DNA from: Flavicella sp.
GTDB taxonomy: Bacteria; Bacteroidota; Bacteroidia; Flavobacteriales; Flavobacteriaceae
NCBI RefSeq assembly: GCF_029238425.1
Contig: NZ_JAQWGB010000073.1
Span: forward strand, 1-64,000
Length of the DNA: 64,000 nt
Direction: 5' to 3'
The notes under the pieces were generated by a model. It was not told the DNA's origin. It saw only the letters and a list, made by a program, of their open reading frames with translations, and did not search any database. The stretch's first letter is position 1; every line of letters starts with the position of its first letter. This document shows, piece after piece, positions 27,864 to 37,400 of this stretch. The translations under genes and the position numbers were made by a program.

Positions 27864-28850
27864 ATGAAAAACATATTAAATAAATTATTTGAGCATCAAA
27901 AGTTATCGCAAGCAGAAGCGAAGCAAGTATTGGTTGATATAGCAGCAGAAAAATACAATGCAGCACATATGGCGGCTTTTATGACTGTTTTTATGATGCG
28001 TCCGATTACGGTAGCTGAATTGGCTGGCTTTAGAGAGGCTTTATTGGAGTTGGCAGTTCGAGTAGATTTGTCAGATTTCAATACAATTGATTTATGCGGT
28101 ACGGGTGGTGATGGAAAAAATACATTTAATATTTCAACACTTACTTCTTTTATAGTTGCCGGAACAGGTAACAAAGTTGCCAAACATGGAAATTACAGTG
28201 TTTCTTCTGCTTCTGGTTCTTCAAATATGTTAGAGTTTTTAGGATATAAATTCACCAACGATGAATCGGTATTAAAAAGGCAATTAGAAAAAGCAAATAT
28301 TTGTTTTTTACATGCACCATTATTTCATCCTGCAATGAAGGCCGTCGGTCCTGTAAGAAGAGAGTTAGGATTGAAAACTTTTTTCAATATGCTAGGACCT
28401 TTGGTGAATCCTAGTCAGCCACAAAATCAATTAGTGGGAGTTTTTAATTTGGAGGTTGCTAGAACTTATAATTATATGCTTCAAGAAACTGATTTGAATT
28501 ATGGAGTTTTATATGCTTTAGATGGTTATGATGAAATTTCATTAACAAGTCCGTTTAAATTATTTACAAAAGAGGCTGAAAAGACAATCTCTCCTAAAGA
28601 TTTAGGATTGAAAAAATTAAAGCAATCTGAAATATTTGGAGGAAATTCTGTGCCTGAAGCTGCAGAGATATTCAAAAATATTTTAGAGGGGAACGGAACA
28701 GAAGCTCAAAATAATGTGGTTTTGGCAAATGCTGCATTTGCATTGAAAACGTTTGATAAAAAATTAGATTTTGAGATAGCTTTTGAACAAGCAAAAGATT
28801 CTTTGTTAGGCTTAAAAGCGAAGAAAAGTTTAGAGTTAATAGTTGAATAA
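27864..28850 (+). CDS. trpD: Anthranilate phosphoribosyltransferase
   Basis: Adds phosphoribose from PRPP to anthranilate. The 328-aa protein shows the glycine-rich PRPP loop CGTGGDGKNTFNIST, then KHGNYSVSSASGSSNMLEFLG, the catalytic segment GPVRRELGLKTFFNMLGPLVNP and LDGYDEISLT. Length is family-typical. It is followed by an unusual palindromic spacer element before trpC. Confidence 0.95.
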   Translation: MKNILNKLFEHQKLSQAEAKQVLVDIAAEKYNAAHMAAFMTVFMMRPITVAELAGFREALLELAVRVDLSDFNTIDLCGTGGDGKNTFNISTLTSFIVAGTGNKVAKHGNYSVSSASGSSNMLEFLGYKFTNDESVLKRQLEKANICFLHAPLFHPAMKAVGPVRRELGLKTFFNMLGPLVNPSQPQNQLVGVFNLEVARTYNYMLQETDLNYGVLYALDGYDEISLTSPFKLFTKEAEKTISPKDLGLKKLKQSEIFGGNSVPEAAEIFKNILEGNGTEAQNNVVLANAAFALKTFDKKLDFEIAFEQAKDSLLGLKAKKSLELIVE

Positions 28851-28855
28851 AATAA

Positions 28856-28987
28856 TGTCAGTTCGAGTATTTGTTTGACAAATATAATTTGTCTTGAATA
28901 TTTGAAGTTTAAAAGTCAAAAGAACTATATCGAGAACAAATTACTTCTCGAGATATTTGGAATAAGTACAAAATACTCGAAGTGACA
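28856..28987. repeat. Palindromic intergenic element in trpD-trpC spacer (REP/MITE-like)
   Basis: The ends are inverted copies: TGTCAGTTCGAGTATTTG (28856-28873) and CAAAATACTCGAAGTGACA (28969-28987), with one mismatch and one gap. Inside are a second inverted pair (ATATCGAGAA at 28927 with TTCTCGAGATAT at 28945) and a small hairpin (GACAAAT/ATTTGTC, 28877-28893). The transcript could fold into a branched structure. No coding potential. Confidence 0.7.
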
Positions 28988-29013
28988 ATAGAATGATAAA
29001 TTCGTAATTGAAT

Positions 29014-29805
29014 ATGAATAATATTTTACAACAAATAGTAGATTTTAAAAAGCAAGAAGTTGCAAAAATCCGTCAGGAAGTAACGGTGCAGCAACTAGTG
29101 AAAAGTCCTGATTTTAAAAGAACACCTTTGTCATTGGCTAAGTCGCTAACGGAAAAAGGATCATCTGGAATCATAGCTGAATTTAAAAGACAATCTCCTT
29201 CAAAAGGAATTATCAATGATACATCGTCAGTAGAAGAAGTTACTCAAGGGTATTTAGATGCAAATATAGCGGCTCAATCAGTTTTAACGGATACTAGGTA
29301 TTTTGGAGGAACCATGGTTGATTTGATGAATGCAAGGAAAGTAAATACAGTTCGTCCAATTCTAAGGAAAGATTTTGTTGTCGATGGTTTTCAAATAGTA
29401 GAAGCAAAAGCAATTGGAGCAGATGCTATTTTGTTGATTGCTGCCTGCTTGACCGCAGAGGAATTGAAAAATTATGGAAATCTGGCAGACGATTTAGGAT
29501 TGAGTGTTTTATATGAAGTACATGGTCGTGAAGAGTTGGATAAGATTTCGGATTTAGATGGAAAAATTATTGGAATCAATAATAGGAATTTAAAAACATT
29601 CCAGGTTGATTTAGAACACTCAATTGCCTTAGCAGCTGAAATACCGGATACTTGTATCAAGGTTTCTGAAAGTGGAATCAGCGATCCTAGAGTAATTACA
29701 GGTTTAAAAGAATACGGATTTGAAGGATTTTTGATTGGAGAGAATTTTATGAAAACTGAAGATCCAGGAAAATCTTGCAAAGAGTTTATTGATCAATTGA
29801 GATAA
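29014..29805 (+). CDS. trpC: Indole-3-glycerol phosphate synthase
   Basis: Closes the indole ring from carboxyphenylamino-deoxyribulose phosphate. I use the ATG at 29014 (MNNILQQIVDFKKQEVA); a TTG six bases upstream is unnecessary. The 263-aa TIM barrel shows the catalytic Lys in IIAEFKRQSPSKG, LRKDFVVDGFQI, ADAILLIAACL, LYEVHGREEL, GINNRNLKTF and SESGISD. It is a stand-alone TrpC, not fused to TrpF. Confidence 0.95.
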   Translation: MNNILQQIVDFKKQEVAKIRQEVTVQQLVKSPDFKRTPLSLAKSLTEKGSSGIIAEFKRQSPSKGIINDTSSVEEVTQGYLDANIAAQSVLTDTRYFGGTMVDLMNARKVNTVRPILRKDFVVDGFQIVEAKAIGADAILLIAACLTAEELKNYGNLADDLGLSVLYEVHGREELDKISDLDGKIIGINNRNLKTFQVDLEHSIALAAEIPDTCIKVSESGISDPRVITGLKEYGFEGFLIGENFMKTEDPGKSCKEFIDQLR

Positions 29806-29811
29806 GTTTGT

Positions 29812-29887
29812 AGGCTTAGTTTGTCGAAGCCTTTTTAGTTAAGAATAGTTGTATATAATAGTGCTCTTCGTTAAGCTTAGGGTACAT
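29812..29887. repeat. Hairpin and decayed inverted repeat in trpC-trpF spacer
   Basis: AGGCTT (29812-29817) pairs with AAGCCT (29827-29832) and is followed by Ts, which resembles a weak terminator inside the operon. A rough inverted copy of CTTAGTTTGTCGAAG appears at 29866-29880 as CTTCGTTAAGCTTAG. Likely an old palindromic element; its effect on expression is unknown. Confidence 0.5.
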
Positions 29888-29899
29888 AATTGAGAAAAT

Positions 29900-30511
29900 A
29901 TGAAAATAAAAGTTTGTGGTATGGGAACTCCAGAAAATATTCTGGAAGTAGCTGCCTTAGAACCAGATTATTTAGGTTTTATATTTTTTGAAAAATCAGC
30001 TAGAAACTTTACTGGGGTGATTCCTAGTGTTTCTGAATCCATAAAGAAAACGGGGGTTTTTGTAAATGCCTCTTTTGAATTTATACATGATAAAATTATT
30101 CAGTATAAGTTACAAGCGGTACAACTGCATGGTGAAGAAACGGTTGCATTGTGCGAGCAATTGAAGGATTTGGATGTTGAGGTTTTTAAAGTTTTTTCCA
30201 TAAAAGGAGATTTTGATTTTAGTGTGTTGACTGGCTATGAGCCTGCAGTAGATTACTTTTTGTTTGATACAAAAGGGGAACACCCTGGCGGGAATGGATT
30301 TGTGTTTGATTGGAATGTTTTGAAGGGTTATACTTCAAAAACACCATTTATTCTAAGTGGTGGAATTGGTCCTGACGAAGTACAAGCGGTAAAAGAAATC
30401 ATCAAATCAGATTTGCCAGTATATGCACTGGATTTGAATAGTAAGTTTGAAACAGCACCAGCATGTAAGGATGCTGATCTGTTAAAAGAATTTTTAAATA
30501 ATATTAAATAA
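29900..30511 (+). CDS. trpF: Phosphoribosylanthranilate isomerase
   Basis: Amadori rearrangement step of Trp synthesis. The 203-aa barrel begins MKIKVCGMGTPENI, carrying the catalytic Cys in the KVCGM context, and has YLGFIFFEKSARN, VQLHGEE, a catalytic Asp in LFDTKGEHPGGNG, FILSGGIGPDEV and LDLNSKFE. Length and motifs are complete. It lies 31 bp before trpB. Confidence 0.95.
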   Translation: MKIKVCGMGTPENILEVAALEPDYLGFIFFEKSARNFTGVIPSVSESIKKTGVFVNASFEFIHDKIIQYKLQAVQLHGEETVALCEQLKDLDVEVFKVFSIKGDFDFSVLTGYEPAVDYFLFDTKGEHPGGNGFVFDWNVLKGYTSKTPFILSGGIGPDEVQAVKEIIKSDLPVYALDLNSKFETAPACKDADLLKEFLNNIK

Positions 30512-30541
30512 TCCTGAGAAGGATATAAAATAAGTACAAAG

Positions 30542-31729
30542 ATGGAACCAAAATTTCAACCTACAAAAGAAGGATATTACGGGCAGTTTGGAGGAGCATT
30601 TATTCCTGAATTATTGTTTCCGAATATTAAGGAATTAGAAGATAATTATTTAGAAATAATATACTCTGACGCTTTTCAAAAAGAATATAAATATTTATTA
30701 GATCAATATGTGGGTAGACCAACACCTCTTTATTTATCTAAAGGATTGTCTAAGAAACACAATGCTTCTGTTTATTTAAAAAGAGAGGATTTGTGTCATA
30801 CTGGGGCACATAAAGTGAACAATACAATTGGTCAAATTTTATTGGCAAAACATCTCGGTAAAAAAAGAATTATTGCGGAAACTGGAGCAGGTCAGCATGG
30901 AGTTGCTACTGCAACGGTGTGTGCTTTGATGGATTTAGAATGTATCGTTTTCATGGGAGAGGTAGATATAGAGCGTCAAGCTCCAAATGTGGCTCGTATG
31001 AAAATGTTAGGAGCTTCTGTGGTTCCAGCAAAAAGTGGAAGTAAAACTTTAAAGGATGCTACGAATGAAGCGATTCGTGATTGGATCGGTAACCCTGAGG
31101 AAACGTATTATTTAATAGGTTCTGTGGTAGGGCCTCATCCGTATCCAGATATGGTGGCTCGTTTACAAGCTGTGATCAGTGAAGAAATTAAAGAACAATT
31201 ATTGGCACAAACAGGGAACGAAAATCCGGATACAGTTGTTGCTTGTGTAGGTGGAGGTAGTAATGCCGCAGGTGCTTTTTATCATTACTTAGAAAATGAA
31301 GATGTTGAATTGGTTGCGGTTGAAGCAGCTGGTTTGGGTGTCAATAGTGGAGAAAGTGCTGCTACATCTCAATTAGGAGAAGTAGGGGTGATTCATGGAA
31401 GTAAGACTATTTTAATGCAAGATGAATTTGGTCAAATAGTGGAGCCTTATTCAATTTCAGCTGGATTGGATTATCCTGGAGTTGGACCTTTGCATGCTTA
31501 TTTATATGAATCTAAAAGAGCTACATTTTTAAACGCAACGGATCAGGAAGCCTTGGATGCGGCTTATGAGCTTTCTAGAGTAGAAGGAATCATTCCTGCA
31601 TTAGAAACGGCACATGCCTTAGCTGCTTTGGATAAAATGGATATCAAAGAAGGTCAGGTGATTGTAGTAAATTTATCAGGAAGAGGCGATAAAGATTTAC
31701 AAACGTATATAGACAACTTAAAGGCATAA
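30542..31729 (+). CDS. trpB: Tryptophan synthase beta chain
   Basis: Joins indole and serine to make tryptophan, with PLP. The 395-aa TrpB1-type protein has the PLP lysine Lys91 in [10 protein letters not shown], the [10 protein letters not shown] loop, the phosphate-binding GGGSNA motif and a C-terminal [11 protein letters not shown]. Its ATG is preceded by AAGTACAAAG. It normally sits directly before trpA, but here a secreted-protein gene intervenes. Confidence 0.97.
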   Translation: MEPKFQPTKEGYYGQFGGAFIPELLFPNIKELEDNYLEIIYSDAFQKEYKYLLDQYVGRPTPLYLSKGLSKKHNASVYLKREDLCHTGAHKVNNTIGQILLAKHLGKKRIIAETGAGQHGVATATVCALMDLECIVFMGEVDIERQAPNVARMKMLGASVVPAKSGSKTLKDATNEAIRDWIGNPEETYYLIGSVVGPHPYPDMVARLQAVISEEIKEQLLAQTGNENPDTVVACVGGGSNAAGAFYHYLENEDVELVAVEAAGLGVNSGESAATSQLGEVGVIHGSKTILMQDEFGQIVEPYSISAGLDYPGVGPLHAYLYESKRATFLNATDQEALDAAYELSRVEGIIPALETAHALAALDKMDIKEGQVIVVNLSGRGDKDLQTYIDNLKA

Positions 31730-31762
31730 AACTTAGTTAACTAGCAGCGGTGAAAATATCAG

Positions 31763-31770
31763 TATATTTG
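31763..31770 (+). promoter_or_regulatory. Putative internal -7 element (TATATTTG) before the FG-GAP gene
   Basis: TATATTTG fits TAnnTTTG, 45 bp upstream of the FG-GAP ATG, so this gene and trpA could be transcribed apart from the Trp-regulated leader. No good -33 match is seen. Confidence 0.4.
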
Positions 31771-31815
31771 TGTAAATAAAATAATAGGATTAAAATAGTA
31801 GAATGTAGTTTGAAG

Positions 31816-32877
31816 ATGAAGAGTATAGGTTTTAAGTTTGATGCTAGAAAAATACACATTGTAAAATATTTTTTCTCCCTGTTGTTTTTTTCTCTAATAA
31901 ATAACGTGATTTCTCAGAATTTGGTTTTTGAAAAGCAACTAGAAAGTGATAATCCATTGGAAAACATTGATTTAGGTTCAGGTGTTTCTTCTGTTCCAGT
32001 GGATATTGATTTTGATGATGACTATGATTTGTTTATTGGTACGAGTGAGGGTAAAATACTTTTTTATAAAAATGTAAGTACAAACGATCAGCCTGATTTA
32101 TTTGAAGAACAAATAGAGGATGCAAACCCTTTATCAGCAATTAAATTGGGCTCCAAAGCATCTCCTTTTTTTGTTGATATTGATAATGATGATGATTTAG
32201 ATTTGTTTATTGGGTATACGAATGGAGTTGCATATTATGAAAATACCGGGTCAAATCTTGTTGCAAATTATGAAGAGAAAGTTGGGGTTTTGAATCCGCT
32301 TTCCGAAGTTACTCATGCCGGTGCAAGGTCTTATGCACCAACTTTTGTTGATGCTGATAAAGATGATGATTTGGACGTTTTTATAGGTTGGTTAGATACA
32401 AATGTAGCAGATAGCCAAGGTATCTTATATTACAAAAATAGTGGAGATAAAGATGTGCCGACTTTTGAAAATGAAATAGCTTTGAATCCCTTTAAAGACT
32501 TCAATGAATTGTATCCAACTCCTTTGTTTGTGGATGCAGATGGAGATGGAGATCAAGATGTTTTTATAGGAAAAGGAGATGGTAAGATGGATTATTATAA
32601 AAACACAACCGACTATGAAAGTTTAGATACTGAGGAATTCTTGACATCAAGTTTTGCTCCTTATCCTAATCCAGCAAGTGGACAAGTTAATTTTAGCGGA
32701 TTAAAGGAAGATACTGAGATTAAAATTTATAATTTATATGGACAAGTTGTGATTCAAAAAGTTGTAAGTCCAGAACAAAATTCAATTGATGTTAGCCATA
32801 TCAAAACGGGTATTTATATGCTAGTAAGTAAAATTGAAGATCAAAAAATTTCGAAAAGATTAGTCATTACCAATTAG
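31816..32877 (+). CDS. T9SS-secreted FG-GAP/VCBS repeat protein inside the trp operon
   Basis: A 353-aa exported protein. A membrane-spanning signal segment (about residues 16-33, ending VISQ) is followed by four or five FG-GAP/VCBS-like repeats with calcium-type acidic loops: DIDFDDDYDLFIG, DIDNDDDLDLFIG, DADKDDDLDVFIG, DADGDGDQDVFIG. The C-terminal 75 residues are a T9SS type A sorting domain (FAPYPNPASGQVNFSG ... RLVITN). I use the ATG at 31816; an upstream TTG gives only two more codons. It is on the same strand as, and between, trpB and trpA, with no evident metabolic link to tryptophan. Ligand unknown. Confidence 0.88.
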   Translation: MKSIGFKFDARKIHIVKYFFSLLFFSLINNVISQNLVFEKQLESDNPLENIDLGSGVSSVPVDIDFDDDYDLFIGTSEGKILFYKNVSTNDQPDLFEEQIEDANPLSAIKLGSKASPFFVDIDNDDDLDLFIGYTNGVAYYENTGSNLVANYEEKVGVLNPLSEVTHAGARSYAPTFVDADKDDDLDVFIGWLDTNVADSQGILYYKNSGDKDVPTFENEIALNPFKDFNELYPTPLFVDADGDGDQDVFIGKGDGKMDYYKNTTDYESLDTEEFLTSSFAPYPNPASGQVNFSGLKEDTEIKIYNLYGQVVIQKVVSPEQNSIDVSHIKTGIYMLVSKIEDQKISKRLVITN

Positions 32878-32902
32878 TAATGGTCATAAAATTGTAAAAA
32901 AA

Positions 32903-33670
32903 ATGAGTTTATTAAATACTGTACTTAACACAAAACAAGATAAATTGTGTTCTGTCTTTTTCTCAGCAGGTTTTCCAGGGCTGAATGATACAAAAAAAAT
33001 AATTCAAGATTTGGATGCCAATGGTGTTGATTTTATTGAAGTAGGACTGCCTTATTCAGATCCTATGGCTGATGGAGAAACCATCCAATATAGTAGTGCC
33101 GTTGCTTTGAAAAATGGAATCAATTTAGATATTATTTTTGAGCAATTAAAAGAGGTTAAAGGAACAGTAAAAGCTCCCTTGGTATTGATGGGCTATTTGA
33201 ATCAAGTCTTAAAATATGGAGAAATAAAATTCTGTGAATTATGCCAAGAATGTGGAATTGAAACGGTAATTCTGCCAGATTTACCTATGATCGAATATGA
33301 AAATCATTACAAAGCCTTATTTGCAAAATACGGTATTAGCAATGTGTTTTTAATAACACCTCAAACTTCTAAAGAAAGAATCTTAAAAATAGATGAAATG
33401 AGCGACTCATTTATATATGTCGTGGCATCATCTTCTATAACAGGGGCCAAAGGAGAAATTTCTCAAGGACAGGTTGATTATTTCAATCGAATCAAAGCGA
33501 TGAATTTAAAGAGTAAATTGATTGTTGGTTTTGGGATTTCGAATAAAAGTACATTTGATACCGCTTGCGAATATATGAATGGTGCTATTATTGGCTCGGC
33601 ATTTGTGAATCATTTAAAAAATGAAGGAGTAGATACCATCGATCAATTTGTCAAAGGTATCATCGACTAA
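32903..33670 (+). CDS. trpA: Tryptophan synthase alpha chain
   Basis: Splits indole-glycerol phosphate to indole and glyceraldehyde 3-phosphate and pairs with TrpB. The 255-aa barrel has the catalytic Glu in DFIEVGLPYSDPMADG and the Asp of DLPMIEYE, then VLMGYLN, SITGAKG and the phosphate loop VGFGISNKSTF with GAIIGSAFV. It lies 25 bp after the FG-GAP gene and closes the operon, before a strong terminator. Confidence 0.96.
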   Translation: MSLLNTVLNTKQDKLCSVFFSAGFPGLNDTKKIIQDLDANGVDFIEVGLPYSDPMADGETIQYSSAVALKNGINLDIIFEQLKEVKGTVKAPLVLMGYLNQVLKYGEIKFCELCQECGIETVILPDLPMIEYENHYKALFAKYGISNVFLITPQTSKERILKIDEMSDSFIYVVASSSITGAKGEISQGQVDYFNRIKAMNLKSKLIVGFGISNKSTFDTACEYMNGAIIGSAFVNHLKNEGVDTIDQFVKGIID

Positions 33671-33691
33671 TAAACGTATAAAGTTTATGTG

Positions 33692-33727
33692 AAAAGCTCT
33701 TAAATTTAATTTAAGAGCTTTTTTTTG
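33692..33727 (+). terminator. trp operon terminator
   Basis: A 14-bp stem (AAAAGCTCTTAAAT / ATTTAAGAGCTTTT) with a 3-nt loop and a T-run lies just past trpA. Confidence 0.9.
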
Positions 33728-33779
33728 TGCTTTTTTTTAATGTATGATAAATAACATATTTTTTGATTCAATGTGTTTC

Positions 33780-33787
33780 TAAATTTG
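33780..33787 (+). promoter_or_regulatory. Putative -7 element (TAAATTTG) for the PPi-PEPCK gene
   Basis: TAAATTTG fits TAnnTTTG and lies 38 bp before the ATG. The nearest upstream TTTG (33762-33765) is only 14 bp away, shorter than usual spacing. Confidence 0.35.
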
Positions 33788-33825
33788 TTGTGTAATGAGA
33801 TAAATAGGAACAAAAATAAGTACAC

Positions 33826-36800
33826 ATGGAAAAAAATAAGAAGATTAGCCAGGAGCAAGTAATTAGAAATCGTAAGGATACGGTACGTTACATAAATCTT
33901 CAATTAGCTACTTTAGGGCAGCCAATATTTGAAGATAAAGAAGAGAGTGAATTCAAATATTGCAATCCCAATTTCCATGAATTGACAAGTGGTTTGGTGA
34001 AAAATTTAAAGGAATCTACCCGTTTGTTATCAAAACATTTGACGCCTATTGATCAAAGAATTCAAAACTTTATAGATGCGTATTTGGCAGATGTTGCTTT
34101 AGATGAAAAAATCACATTGCCTAATGATACTTTAGTTTTAACTAAGGCTGGACACGCAAGACAAATTAGTTTACCACCTGATGGGAATGAATTTATCAGT
34201 GAGAATATTACATCAACAAGAATCAAACAAGGGATTTTAAACAATCCTATTCATGATAAAAGGACAACCAAAGGTACATTTCATATAGTGGAAGGAGAGT
34301 TGCCTGTTCCATTGGATAAGTTTGAGGTTCCAAAACAAGTTTTTGCTAGTTTTTTAACAGCAGCCTTTAATCCAACGGATGATTTAAAAACTCTTCCTTT
34401 TACATCCAGTCAAAAGGATAAAGCTAAGGTGATGGTTTCTCTTTTAATGCGACCTATGGTGTGTCCAGAGGTAAAAGGAGTGATGCCTAAAAAAAGCATG
34501 GAGGTACATTTCTTTGCACCAGGAAGTTTGGTAAGTAACTTAGATTTTGTAGAGTCTATTTTCGGAAATGCAGGAGACCCAAATTTATCACAGAATGATG
34601 CTGCCTTAGATCCGGAAACATGGACTGGGCATACGGGTTGTATTGTGCTAGCTCCTCATTTGAAAACTTTGAAGAAAAAAGATCTAGGATTGCCTCATTT
34701 TGATGATGCCACAGAACGTCAAAAAAATGATGGTATGTGCTGGAAAGATGAGAATGAATTATACAATGACGGGGGCGCTTTTAAAATAACCTGTAGAGAC
34801 TCTAGTGGAGTTGTGGTTACCTTGATTGCGGATAATTATTTTGGATATTCTAAAAAAGAAATCAAAACTCAAATTAGCTACTCTGCGAATTTATATGGTT
34901 TGTTAGAGGAAGAACATTCAGGAGGTGCTGTTGCCTTCCCCAGAGCTGTGATGGGAGATATTGTAGACGGTAAATCGTTTATGGGGAAAGATACTACTGG
35001 ACGTACTTTTACGGAAGTTAAAAAGTTCTTAGGAGATAGAATTGACGTGCAGGCTGAAAATTATGGTATAGATAAAAAATATCCTAATATTATTTATGTA
35101 CCACAATCGGCATATTTTAATACGAATACCAATAGTGTTACATGGAATTATGATGGGAAAAAACAGAAATTGATTTTATCACCAGAGAAGACCTATGTGC
35201 ACCCAACAGGGAATAAATTTTCTTTAGAAAAGCACAAAAGTATCAATCTATGGAGGATTTTAATCACTGCAGCGGAAGGAGTAAACTGTCATAAACCTTG
35301 TACCGTATCCGGTGGAGGTAAGTCGGAGATTTCTAAATCTATGCAGAATGCCATTACGTATAAATCGTTTAATCTACAGGATATTGAAAAAGATTTTCAA
35401 TTGGCAGATGAAATTATCGAATATGATTATTCAAAACGTTGGAAAAACTACGATTCTAGCTTAGCACCATCAAGATCTTTTTTAAGTGCGAATAGAACGC
35501 TAGGTTCTGCGGTAAAATTATTAATTCCAAATGATGATAATTCTGAAGAATTCAACGACTTCTTAGGGAATATACCGGTACATATAAGATCGCTAGTGTT
35601 GTTTGTAAAACGCTTGTATAGAGGAGATCATAGGAAATTGAATTGGAAAGATTGTATGTCTGTTGAGGTGATTAATGGACAAAAAGGAAGTAATTTAAAA
35701 TACAACGGAATTGAAGTTGTAGGTAGTTATGTAAGAATCGGATTCAATCAAAATGGAGATTGGATGTTGAACAAATTACGTTCAGATTTTGCTCCAAGTT
35801 TGAAAATTCAAACTGAAGATGATATTTCTGCGTCAATTACGTTGCCAAGTAGTCAGATAAAAAATTTAAACCCAGAGTATGCTGATAAAAGTGTTAAGGT
35901 AACAGCAAATTGTGAGGCGCATTTGTTTCAAAGACCAGATGAGGCTGTAGTGAGAGGTTATGACAAAGGAGCGGAAAAAGATTTGGTTTCTGATAATACC
36001 TTTTTGACAAATTATGAGCTGATGCGTAAAAGTGATGCCATTGAATTGTATGAGGATACGATCAATTTTGATAAGTACACGCAACCCGTAAAAGACTTGA
36101 TTAAAAGTGTAGTGGATAGTGAAAATGAAGAAGAGTATTTTGTAGTTCCTTCTCATACACGTATCGTAGCAGATGGACCTACCAAAAATCCTAGATATTT
36201 AGAACCAAATGTTTTTGTAGAAGAAAATGAAACAAGCTATTTGGCTGAGATTGGAATGCGACTTGCTCGTAAAGTAAATAAAGATGAGGAAGTGGTAAAT
36301 GTTGTAAATGCTGTGTTGCCAGGAAGAAGAAATAATCCCGTGGATAAAGCTGCTGGGATAAGACCGTTGGCGGTGTACAATCCAATTCACTATCAAGAAG
36401 CTCCAGAGTTGTTTATGGATTTTGTGTGTAGTTTGACAGGGAAATCTCCATCTACAACAGGAGCTGGTTCAGAGGGAGCCTTGACAAAAGGGCCTTTTAA
36501 TATGCTGACGCCAACAACGGATTTAAACAATGCCTTGTTGTCTCATATATTAACAGAGTCTAACGCATTTAGTACGGCTGCTGGATATATTGGAGCAGAA
36601 AATAAAGTAGATCATGATGTAAGTTTATTGATACCAGAAATTTGGGCACGTTTGATGCCAGAAGATAGAGATCCTAAAAAATTAATTGAAAATGGATCTT
36701 TGGAGAAAATTGATGATTTTGAATTTGAAGGTAAAAAAGTTCTAGCAAGTAGGTTAGGGTATAGAATCACAGATATTTTTGCCTTACGTTGTATGAATAG

Positions 36801-37305
36801 AATTTTTGATGAGCCTACAGCGGTATTTGACGAAGGAATGCTTCAGCCAGAATTACAAGGAATGGAAGATTATGTGGATGGAATCCATAATATTGTAGAA
36901 GCTCAGAAAAAAGTGGCGTTGAGGTATTTTGAGGATGGAAGTGTAGAGGCTGCCATTCCACCCTTGAAAATTCTATTGAATATCATGGCTTATGGTACTT
37001 ATGAAGGCAAAGAAATTAGTGATCCTGAATTGAGAAAATTCTTTGATAGAGATTATATAATAAATAGTGATTGGTATAAAGAAAGATTGGAATTAAAGCA
37101 GCAAAAAGATTTAGTATTCTATACGAGACAGATCAATTATTTGGAGGAGTTTATAAAAAATCCAAGTAATGTAAATATCGTTGCTGAAATGAGTATTCAG
37201 GAAAGATTGGATAAGGTGAAAACTAAATTCAAGGAAACAAGTTCAGAGAAGTATTTAGAAAGTATAATTGGGACTATTGGAGCTGACCCTCTATTTGTTC
37301 AATAA
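33826..37305 (+). CDS. PPi-type phosphoenolpyruvate carboxykinase
   Basis: A 1159-aa cytoplasmic enzyme expected to interconvert oxaloacetate and PEP using pyrophosphate instead of ATP or GTP. Long conserved signatures match the bacterial and amoebal PPi-PEPCK family: IFGNAGDPN, WTGHTGCIVLAPHL near residues 250-290, IADNYFGYSKKEIKTQISYS, EEEHSGGA, CHKPCTVSGGGKSEISKSM (about 490-505), KIQTEDDISASI and MTGKSPSTTGAGSEGALTKG (about 870-885). It is much larger than ATP- or GTP-PEPCK (500-620 aa), as expected for this type. It stands alone between terminators. The identification is from remembered family sequence, not a search. Confidence 0.85.
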   Translation: MEKNKKISQEQVIRNRKDTVRYINLQLATLGQPIFEDKEESEFKYCNPNFHELTSGLVKNLKESTRLLSKHLTPIDQRIQNFIDAYLADVALDEKITLPNDTLVLTKAGHARQISLPPDGNEFISENITSTRIKQGILNNPIHDKRTTKGTFHIVEGELPVPLDKFEVPKQVFASFLTAAFNPTDDLKTLPFTSSQKDKAKVMVSLLMRPMVCPEVKGVMPKKSMEVHFFAPGSLVSNLDFVESIFGNAGDPNLSQNDAALDPETWTGHTGCIVLAPHLKTLKKKDLGLPHFDDATERQKNDGMCWKDENELYNDGGAFKITCRDSSGVVVTLIADNYFGYSKKEIKTQISYSANLYGLLEEEHSGGAVAFPRAVMGDIVDGKSFMGKDTTGRTFTEVKKFLGDRIDVQAENYGIDKKYPNIIYVPQSAYFNTNTNSVTWNYDGKKQKLILSPEKTYVHPTGNKFSLEKHKSINLWRILITAAEGVNCHKPCTVSGGGKSEISKSMQNAITYKSFNLQDIEKDFQLADEIIEYDYSKRWKNYDSSLAPSRSFLSANRTLGSAVKLLIPNDDNSEEFNDFLGNIPVHIRSLVLFVKRLYRGDHRKLNWKDCMSVEVINGQKGSNLKYNGIEVVGSYVRIGFNQNGDWMLNKLRSDFAPSLKIQTEDDISASITLPSSQIKNLNPEYADKSVKVTANCEAHLFQRPDEAVVRGYDKGAEKDLVSDNTFLTNYELMRKSDAIELYEDTINFDKYTQPVKDLIKSVVDSENEEEYFVVPSHTRIVADGPTKNPRYLEPNVFVEENETSYLAEIGMRLARKVNKDEEVVNVVNAVLPGRRNNPVDKAAGIRPLAVYNPIHYQEAPELFMDFVCSLTGKSPSTTGAGSEGALTKGPFNMLTPTTDLNNALLSHILTESNAFSTAAGYIGAENKVDHDVSLLIPEIWARLMPEDRDPKKLIENGSLEKIDDFEFEGKKVLASRLGYRITDIFALRCMNRIFDEPTAVFDEGMLQPELQGMEDYVDGIHNIVEAQKKVALRYFEDGSVEAAIPPLKILLNIMAYGTYEGKEISDPELRKFFDRDYIINSDWYKERLELKQQKDLVFYTRQINYLEEFIKNPSNVNIVAEMSIQERLDKVKTKFKETSSEKYLESIIGTIGADPLFVQ

Positions 37306-37324
37306 TTATAGTGTTTGTGTTTTG

Positions 37325-37355
37325 AAAAACTCCTTCTTTTGAAGGAGTTTTTTTT
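37325..37355 (+). terminator. Intrinsic terminator after the PPi-PEPCK gene
   Basis: AAAAACTCCTTC pairs with GAAGGAGTTTTT around a TTTT loop, with an extended T-run, 19 bp after the stop codon. Confidence 0.92.
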
Positions 37356-37400
37356 GTGTTGTTTATTCAAATATAATGCAACTAGTTCTGATAACATTTA

